Below, piece after piece: positions 58,147 through 64,000 of a stretch of 64,000 nucleotides of DNA; position 1 is the first letter of the stretch, and the number at the start of each line of letters is the position of its first letter. Both the position numbers and the translations under genes were made by a program. The stretch spans positions 4,550,501 through 4,614,500 of the forward strand of contig NZ_CP073720.1 in NCBI RefSeq assembly GCF_025137375.1, given 5' to 3'. Below the pieces are notes generated by a model that saw only the letters and a program-made list of their open reading frames with translations, did no database searches and was not told the origin of the DNA. This DNA is from Dactylosporangium fulvum. GTDB lineage: Bacteria; Actinomycetota; Actinomycetes; Mycobacteriales; Micromonosporaceae.

Positions 58147-59040
58147 ATGCTCCGACGGCACAGCCGCGGACTGGCTCCGATCGCCTGGCTCGCGGTACTC
58201 CTCTACATCCTGTTCCTGCTGTATCCCTTGGGCCGCAGCCTGGTGCTCAGCTTCACCAACCGCAACCCGCTCAAGGCCGACAGCAGCTTCGTCGGTCTCG
58301 CCAACTACACGGACCTGTTCCACGACGCCCGGCTGCTGGCCACCCTGCGGTTCACGCTGCTCGTCGTCGTCGTGGTGACGGTCGTTGCCAACATCTTCGG
58401 GCTGCTGTTCGCCCTGCTGTTCGCCCTGCTGCTCAACCGCAACACCGCGAACTACCGCGTGATGCGCACGATCATCTTCGTGCCGCAGGTACTCTCCGGC
58501 GTCATCGTCGCGTTCATCTGGCGCAGCATCCTGACGCAGAACGGCTTGCTGAACTCGGCCCTCTCGCAGATCGGCCTGGTCGGCGGCGACGGGCCGGTCG
58601 CCTGGCTCGGCAGCACCAACCTGGCGACGGTATCGATCTGTGCCGTCGTGAGCTGGATGACGATCGCGTTCGCCACCGTGGTGTACTCCGCGTCGCTGCG
58701 CACGGTCCCGCCCGAGCTCTACGAGGCGGCGCGGATGGACGGCGCCAACGCGTGGCAGCGGTTCCGAGCGGTGACGCTGCCAATGATCGCGCCCGGCATG
58801 ACGATCAATGTCGTGCTGTGCCTGATCACGACGTTCAAGCTCTACGACGTCATCGCCGTGCTCACCGGCGGCGGCCCGGCGAACACCACCCAGTCGACGG
58901 CGTACTACCTGCTCGAGGTCGCGTTCACGCAGAACCTCTTCGGCTACTCCTCGGCGATCGCGATGCTGCTGCTCGCGCTCACCGCCGGCATCGCCTACAC
59001 CGTCACGTTCCTGCTGCGCAAACGGGAGGTCCGGCTGTGA
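58147..59040 (+). CDS. Sugar ABC transporter permease (MalF-like)
   Basis: 297 aa with six membrane segments. APIAWLAVLLYILFLLYPLG begins helix 1, and the EAA loop is ELYEAARMDGANAWQRFRAV with TLPMIAPG. It forms the membrane channel with the next gene product. The ATG at 58147 follows GGAAGG. The stop overlaps the next start (GTGA). Confidence 0.95.
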   Translation: MLRRHSRGLAPIAWLAVLLYILFLLYPLGRSLVLSFTNRNPLKADSSFVGLANYTDLFHDARLLATLRFTLLVVVVVTVVANIFGLLFALLFALLLNRNTANYRVMRTIIFVPQVLSGVIVAFIWRSILTQNGLLNSALSQIGLVGGDGPVAWLGSTNLATVSICAVVSWMTIAFATVVYSASLRTVPPELYEAARMDGANAWQRFRAVTLPMIAPGMTINVVLCLITTFKLYDVIAVLTGGGPANTTQSTAYYLLEVAFTQNLFGYSSAIAMLLLALTAGIAYTVTFLLRKREVRL

Positions 59041-59861
59041 CCCGGCGCTTGCATCCACAGACGGTGCTCGCCTGGCTGGCGACGCTACTCTTCTGCCTGC
59101 CGATCTACCTGGCGCTGGTCAACGCGTTCAAGGACCAGAAGCAGATTCTCGCCAACCCGGCCGCACCACCGGCGCCGTTCACCTTCGGCAACATCGCCCG
59201 GGCGATCCAGCGCCCCGACATGCTCATCCAGGTCGGCCTCATCAACTCGGTCGTGGTGACAGCGGCATCGGTGGTGATCCTGGTCCCGCTGGCGAGTGCG
59301 CTGAGCTTCTACATCACCGAGCGTTCGCCGCGGGTCAAAGGTGTGCTGCTGGCGCTGTTCGCGCTCGGGCTGATGGTACCGCCGCAGGTCGTGCTGCTAC
59401 CGATCGTGGGCCTGCTGCAGACCGTTGGACTGCAGCACACGTACCTCGGGCTGATCCTGGCAAACGTGGGCGGCGGCTACCTGTCCTTCGCCGTGTTCGT
59501 CTACGTCGGCTTCCTGCGCGGGGTGCCGCGCGAGGTCATCGAGGCGGCCCGCGTGGACGGCGCCGGCGACCTGCGGGTGTGGTGGCAGGTGGTGTTCCCG
59601 ATGGTGCGCCCCGCGACCGCGACCGTCGCCATCTTCCTCGGCCTGTGGGTGTGGAACGACTTCCTCAACCCGCTGTTCATCCTCGGCCCGCTGAAGGGGC
59701 AGACCATCACCACCGGCGTGTACCTGTCCCTCGGCACCTACTCCACCGACTACGGCCAACTCTTCGGCATCATGTTCCTCGCCGCGATCATCCCGGTGAT
59801 CGGCTACCTGGTCAGCCAGCGCGAGTTCATCCACGGCCTGATGTCAGGAGCCTCGAAGTGA
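59037..59861 (+). CDS. Sugar ABC transporter permease (MalG-like)
   Basis: 274 aa with six membrane segments. The EAA loop reads EVIEAARVDGAGDLRVWWQV, followed by VFPMVRPA; the C terminus [15 protein letters not shown] is typical of MalG/LacG-type permeases. The GTG at 59037 overlaps the previous stop and its own stop overlaps the next GTG. No ATPase gene is in the operon, so a shared MsiK-type ATPase, as in other actinobacteria, is presumed. Confidence 0.95.
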   Translation: MTRRLHPQTVLAWLATLLFCLPIYLALVNAFKDQKQILANPAAPPAPFTFGNIARAIQRPDMLIQVGLINSVVVTAASVVILVPLASALSFYITERSPRVKGVLLALFALGLMVPPQVVLLPIVGLLQTVGLQHTYLGLILANVGGGYLSFAVFVYVGFLRGVPREVIEAARVDGAGDLRVWWQVVFPMVRPATATVAIFLGLWVWNDFLNPLFILGPLKGQTITTGVYLSLGTYSTDYGQLFGIMFLAAIIPVIGYLVSQREFIHGLMSGASK

Positions 59862-62479
59862 CCGTGCCCCCTCTCGACGATCTCGCCGGCGGCTGGCTGG
59901 ATCGCGCGGAGCTGGCGCACCTGCCGTCGCTGCGCAACCAGTGGGGTCAGGCGCACGTCAACGACGACCTCACCTCGCTGTCGTGGCTGGCGATGCCGCC
60001 GTTCAGCGGTGGCTACCACACCGGTGTGCTGCGCATCGACGGCCGTGCCGTGCGCGCCGACCGGCTGCGCTGGGCCCCGTGGGGCGTGCGCCGAGCTGGG
60101 CGGGCGGGCGGGCTTACTGTCGCCAGCGAGGTCCGGATGGGGTACGAGCAGCACGCAGTGTACTGGCGCACGCTCATTGGTAACCCCTCCCCGGAACCGG
60201 TCACCGCCGCCGTGGAGCAGGAGCTCTTCGCTCCGATCGCACACTCCACTGTGGACTGGGGATGGCTCTACGGCACGCCGTGGAACGCCGGGCACCACCA
60301 CGACTACTACGCCACTGAACGGATCCGGGCAGAGGTGCTGGCCGGCGAGCCCCGCCACGCCCACCTGCTGGCTACCGACCCGCGCCGGATCCGGCTCGGC
60401 AGCCCCCGGATCCCGGGCATCCAGCGCGACGAGGACAACGCGCCGATGCTGCTGGAGGCAGAGCTGCCGGACCACTCCACAACGGACAGCGGGCGCACCC
60501 GCGCACCCTCCGCGCTGGGCACCGTGCGGGACATCACCGTGCTGCCCGAGACCGGCCGCCCGATGATCATCGACGGTTCGTTCGAACTCACCGACCCGGC
60601 CGGTGAACGGCGCCTGGAAGCCGTCGCGCTCGGCCCCGGAGCCGTGCTGAGCCTGGAGTTCCGGCCGGCCGTCGACGGACAGACCGGCGTCATCCTGACC
60701 CACGGAAACCATCCCGACTCCGTGCAATTCGGCCTCGAGGACGGCCAGCCCTGGCTGCGCATCGCAGGAGAGGTCGTCGCCGCAGACACACCGCTGCGCG
60801 TCGGGCAGTGGCACCGCCTCGCGGTGCGGATCACCGGAGACGGCGCCGAGCTGAGCGTCGACGGCACCTGCGTCGGGTGGACCCAGCCGTGGTGGGGCGC
60901 ACAGCGCTGGACATCCACTGTGGACGGCAGCGCGGTCGTGGTGACCGACGGGCGCGGCGCGGCGGTGTCCGCCTACGCGTTCGCCTCCGCCCCCGGCGAG
61001 CTGCGGCTGCACGGCGGCGGCGCGGTCGCGCGCTGGTGCTTCACGGTCCCGCCCGGCGCAACGGTGGATCTGGGAGTGGTACTGGCGGTGTCGACCGACC
61101 GCGGCCGCGCACTGGACGCCGCGCGGAGTGCCGCGGCCCGCTTCGACGACGTGTTCGCCGAGATCGCCGACCGCTGGCGGGCCACCTGGACGAGCGCGTT
61201 CACGCCCGGCAACATCGAGTTCTCCGGGCACCTGCCGGTGCTCGACGGCGCCCCCGCGGGGCTGGCCCGCACGTACTATCTCGGTGCCCTGCTCGCGATC
61301 TACATGCGCAACACGGCGGTGAGCCCGATCGGTCCGGTGTTTTTGACCGGTGGCCCGCGGCTCGGCCCGACGACGACGTTCTTCTGGGACCAGTCGGAGT
61401 GGGCACACACCGCCGCGCTGCTGGAGCCTGCGGGTCTGCGGGCCTGGATAATCGCCGCGCTCGGCCAGCCCTACGAGCACTGCCACTCGTTCGACACCCG
61501 CAACCTGCTGCCCGTAGGCAATCACTACGCGGCCAACGACCACGCGCTGTTCCGTACGGTGCAGGCGTACGTCGGCGTGACCGGGGACCTCGCCCTGCTG
61601 ACTGAGAAGGCCGGCGACGCGACCGTCTTGGACCACCTACGCGCGATGGCCTACCGCCCCCGCGAGCGGCGTGCCTCGTTCGGCGGAGGAGTGCTCGTCG
61701 ACTTCGGCCGCGACCCGTGGGAGCTGCTGGAGTGCGTGCCGAACTACCGCGACGCCGTCGTGTCGTTCAACGCCGGCTACGCCGGGATGCTGCGCTCACT
61801 CGCCGCCCTGCTGCGCCGCCTCGACGGCAACGGCCGGGTGCCGCTCGCCGAGGAGGCAGCGCGGGCCGAGGCCGACGCGGCGGAACTCGCCGCCGCGGTC
61901 GTCGGGCAGTACGCGGGCGGCGGCCGGTGGAACATCGCGCATCCGGAGGGCGATGAGACGATCGGGCACGTGCTGGACTTCGCACTCGTCGCCGCCGAGC
62001 TCGCCGACGACCTCGGCGAGGACGTACGCACCGAGATGGTCCGCTTCGTGACCGGGCACCTGCTCGACGGCGACTGGATGCGGGCGCTGTCGCCCGACGA
62101 CCCGGTCGCGCCCCGCTCCGACCGGCCCGACCACGGCGCCGCCGGCGCGTTCGGCGCATGGCCCGGCGCCACCGCCTACGGACTGTGCCGCCTCGGCCGA
62201 CCGGACCTGGCCGTGGACCTGCTGTCGCGGATCCACGCGAGCACCTCCGGCGGGCTGTGGGGTCAGGCGATGGAGTCGACCGGCGGCGGTCGTTACCGGG
62301 TCGCCGAGCGCGGCGTCGCCAACCGGGACAGCAACGCCGGCATCGCCGCCACTGAGGCGATCCTCGTCGGGCTCTTCGGGCTGCGTGCCGGCTTCACCGG
62401 CCCAGAAACCAGGCCAGCGAGTGTCGACGTGTCAGGGATCGGCCAGCTACGCAACGTTCGACACCTGGAGAATTCGTGA
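59858..62479 (+). CDS. Large glycosidase-like protein with (alpha/alpha)6-type and LamG-like domains
   Basis: 873 aa, no signal peptide, so intracellular. Residues about 255-375 ([53 protein letters not shown]) look like a LamG/concanavalin fold. After it the segment [20 protein letters not shown] near residue 510, [20 protein letters not shown] and a helical C-terminal half recall (alpha/alpha)6-barrel glycosidases. The exact GH family is not recognised. Between sugar permeases and an L-fuconate dehydratase it may release a deoxysugar from imported oligosaccharides. Start and stop both overlap neighbours (GTGA). Confidence 0.75.
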   Translation: MTVPPLDDLAGGWLDRAELAHLPSLRNQWGQAHVNDDLTSLSWLAMPPFSGGYHTGVLRIDGRAVRADRLRWAPWGVRRAGRAGGLTVASEVRMGYEQHAVYWRTLIGNPSPEPVTAAVEQELFAPIAHSTVDWGWLYGTPWNAGHHHDYYATERIRAEVLAGEPRHAHLLATDPRRIRLGSPRIPGIQRDEDNAPMLLEAELPDHSTTDSGRTRAPSALGTVRDITVLPETGRPMIIDGSFELTDPAGERRLEAVALGPGAVLSLEFRPAVDGQTGVILTHGNHPDSVQFGLEDGQPWLRIAGEVVAADTPLRVGQWHRLAVRITGDGAELSVDGTCVGWTQPWWGAQRWTSTVDGSAVVVTDGRGAAVSAYAFASAPGELRLHGGGAVARWCFTVPPGATVDLGVVLAVSTDRGRALDAARSAAARFDDVFAEIADRWRATWTSAFTPGNIEFSGHLPVLDGAPAGLARTYYLGALLAIYMRNTAVSPIGPVFLTGGPRLGPTTTFFWDQSEWAHTAALLEPAGLRAWIIAALGQPYEHCHSFDTRNLLPVGNHYAANDHALFRTVQAYVGVTGDLALLTEKAGDATVLDHLRAMAYRPRERRASFGGGVLVDFGRDPWELLECVPNYRDAVVSFNAGYAGMLRSLAALLRRLDGNGRVPLAEEAARAEADAAELAAAVVGQYAGGGRWNIAHPEGDETIGHVLDFALVAAELADDLGEDVRTEMVRFVTGHLLDGDWMRALSPDDPVAPRSDRPDHGAAGAFGAWPGATAYGLCRLGRPDLAVDLLSRIHASTSGGLWGQAMESTGGGRYRVAERGVANRDSNAGIAATEAILVGLFGLRAGFTGPETRPASVDVSGIGQLRNVRHLENS

Positions 62480-63780
62480 CCAACCGATTCGTGTCGCTGG
62501 ACACCTACGACGTGCGGTTCCCGACCTCGCAGCACCTAGACGGTTCCGACGCGATGAACCCTGACCCCGATTATTCGGCGGCCTATGTGGTGCTGCGCAC
62601 CGACGCGGTCGACGGGCATGAGGGGCACGGATTCGCCTTCACCATCGGGCGCGGCAACGAGGTCCAGACGGCAGCGATCCTGGCGCTGCGGCCCTATATC
62701 GTCGGACGTCTGGTCAAGGAGGTCCTCGACGACCTCGGTGGCCTCTGGCGGGAGGTTGTCCACGACTCGCAGTTGCGCTGGCTCGGCCCGGAGAAGGGCG
62801 TCATGCACATGGCGATCTCCGCGGTCGTCAACGCGCTGTGGGATCTCAAGGCGAAGCGGGCCGGTCTGCCGTTGTGGCAGCTGCTCGCCTCGATGACCCC
62901 CGAGGACCTCGTCGACCTGGTCGATTTCCGGTACCTCACCGACGCCATCACGCCCGAGGAGGCCCTCGACATCCTGCGCCGCGGCGCGCAGGGCCGCGAG
63001 GAGCGGGTCCGGACGCTGCTCGAGGACGGCTACCCGGCCTACGCGACGTCGCCGGGCTGGCTGGGGTACTCCGACGAGAAGCTCACCCGGCTGTGCCGGG
63101 AGGCGGTCGACGCCGGTTTCACCCAGATCAAGCTCAAGGTCGGCGCCGATCTTGAGGACGACCTGCGCCGGATGCGGATCGCGCGGCAGGCCTGCGGGCC
63201 GCACGTGCGGATCGCGGTCGACGCGAACCAGCGCTGGGACGTCGACACCGCTGTGGAGTGGGTGAAGGCCCTCGCGCCGTACCAGCCCTGGTGGGTCGAG
63301 GAGCCGACGTCACCCGACGACGTCGTCGGGCACGCCGAGATCGCCCGGCGTATCGCACCGGTCCCGGTCGCGACCGGTGAGCACGTGCAGAACCGTGTCG
63401 TGTTCAAGCAACTGCTGCAGCTCAACGCGGTCTCGTTCGTCCAGCTCGACGCCGCCCGCGTCGCCGGGGTCAACGAGAACGTCGCGATCCTGCTGCTCGC
63501 CGCCAAGTTCGGCGTCCCGGTCTGCCCGCACGCCGGCGGGGTCGGCCTCTGCGAGCTGGTCCAGCACCTCTCGATGTTCGACTACGTGGCCGTGTCCCGC
63601 TCGATGCACAACCGCGTCATCGAGTACGTCGACCACCTGCACGAACACTTCACCGACCCGGTCCGGCTACGCGGGGGCCGCTACCTCGCACCGCTGTCAC
63701 CGGGGTTCAGCTCCACCATGCGGGCGGAAAGCCTGGCCGACTACACCTACCCGTCCGGTCCCCGGTGGCAGGCCAGCTAA
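62476..63780 (+). CDS. L-fuconate dehydratase-like enolase-superfamily enzyme
   Basis: 434 aa of the mandelate-racemase group. The catalytic Lys lies in [15 protein letters not shown], metal ligands in [24 protein letters not shown] and [12 protein letters not shown], and the His of [17 protein letters not shown] matches L-fuconate dehydratases, which carry ATGEHxQNR and [11 protein letters not shown]. It would dehydrate L-fuconate (or a close aldonate) to the 2-keto-3-deoxy acid. It is the last gene of the LacI-controlled operon. Confidence 0.92.
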   Translation: MTNRFVSLDTYDVRFPTSQHLDGSDAMNPDPDYSAAYVVLRTDAVDGHEGHGFAFTIGRGNEVQTAAILALRPYIVGRLVKEVLDDLGGLWREVVHDSQLRWLGPEKGVMHMAISAVVNALWDLKAKRAGLPLWQLLASMTPEDLVDLVDFRYLTDAITPEEALDILRRGAQGREERVRTLLEDGYPAYATSPGWLGYSDEKLTRLCREAVDAGFTQIKLKVGADLEDDLRRMRIARQACGPHVRIAVDANQRWDVDTAVEWVKALAPYQPWWVEEPTSPDDVVGHAEIARRIAPVPVATGEHVQNRVVFKQLLQLNAVSFVQLDAARVAGVNENVAILLLAAKFGVPVCPHAGGVGLCELVQHLSMFDYVAVSRSMHNRVIEYVDHLHEHFTDPVRLRGGRYLAPLSPGFSSTMRAESLADYTYPSGPRWQAS

Positions 63781-63869
63781 CCCCAACTTCTGGCAGTAAC
63801 GCTCATCCTTCCGCCAACGAAGGAGCGAGCCCGGCACGGATACCGAGCATCCAAGCGCCGGATCAAGAA

Positions 63870-63948
63870 CCCAGACGACCCGGCGCCGGGTCACGGGCGC
63901 GGCTTCGACAACGCCGTGGCCGAGGCCAGCTTTTCCACCATCAAAGGG
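63870..63948 (+). pseudogene. Transposase (integrase-core) scrap
   Basis: The plus strand encodes GHGRGFDNAVAEASFSTIKG, resembling the DNAxAESFFSTLK block at the end of the catalytic core of IS3-type transposases. The upstream residues do not continue the family, so only a short remnant is present. The stretch 63781-63869 shows no gene. Confidence 0.5.
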
Positions 63949-63990
63949 CGCCCGGGCCGGCGGCAGGTGGGCACGCCGCCGGCCCGGGCG
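63949..63990. terminator. Strong hairpin after the sugar operon
   Basis: A perfect 16-bp GC-rich inverted repeat (63949-63964 with 63975-63990, arm CGCCCGGGCCGGCGGC) encloses a 10-nt loop and is followed by TTT. It is likely a transcription terminator; given the adjacent transposase scrap it could also belong to a mobile element end. Confidence 0.6.
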
Positions 63991-64000
63991 TTTGGATCAC

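Noticed and set aside
1-64000. tRNA, rRNA or riboswitch genes
   Set aside because: None was recognised by eye on either strand; a covariance-model scan would be needed to exclude small RNAs.

Overview
The window is GC-rich DNA with actinomycete gene content: a QcrB-type cytochrome b, many GTG starts, ATGA/GTGA gene overlaps, SpoIIE/PP2C and PknB-type signalling proteins, and LLM flavin oxidoreductases. It most resembles a filamentous actinobacterium, perhaps of the Micromonosporales. The genus is inferred from style only and is not established.

Left part (1-26 kb) is a defence island built around one complete type I-E CRISPR-Cas system. A partial qcrB and the 3' stump of a PP2C phosphatase border CRISPR array 1 (about 70 repeats, read on the minus strand, leader at 7913-7959). 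Array 1 is split inside one repeat by a 2.25-kb IS21-family element (istA/istB) with a 5-bp target duplication. Between the two arrays lie an N6-adenine DNA methyltransferase fused to a specificity-like domain, a 60-aa ORF, an HDxxGH protein, a Ser/Thr kinase, and the plus-strand operon RelE/ParE-UvrD helicase - cas3 - cas8e - cse2 - cas7e - cas5e - cas6e - cas1e - cas2e. Array 2 (25 good repeats plus decaying copies) follows cas2 directly. The two arrays have different repeats but homologous 47-bp leaders. They also hold two pairs of near-identical but not identical spacers, so one Cas1-Cas2 set probably feeds both.

Middle part (26-44 kb) holds accessory metabolism. It includes an alpha/beta hydrolase with a divergent CGNR regulator, then a sulfur cluster (rhodanese, redoxin remnant, sulfonate-type ABC transporter, two LLM monooxygenases). 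A TetR-regulated MFS pump with a carboxypeptidase-regulatory-like tail follows. Next come a 60-aa Cys-rich peptide coupled to a DsbA/FrnE protein, YceI, SnoaL, SDR and quinone-oxidoreductase genes and a second TetR. GGTAG/CTACC palindromes at three promoters suggest that this TetR controls a local regulon.

Right part (44-64 kb) is a mosaic of regulators (ROK, DeoR, MarR, LacI), transporters, small enzymes and several broken genes (MFS fragment, subtilisin fragment, frameshifted hypothetical). It ends in a LacI-controlled sugar operon: substrate-binding lipoprotein, two permeases, a large glycosidase-like enzyme and an L-fuconate dehydratase-like enolase. A transposase scrap and a strong hairpin close the window. 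No rRNA or tRNA gene was recognised.
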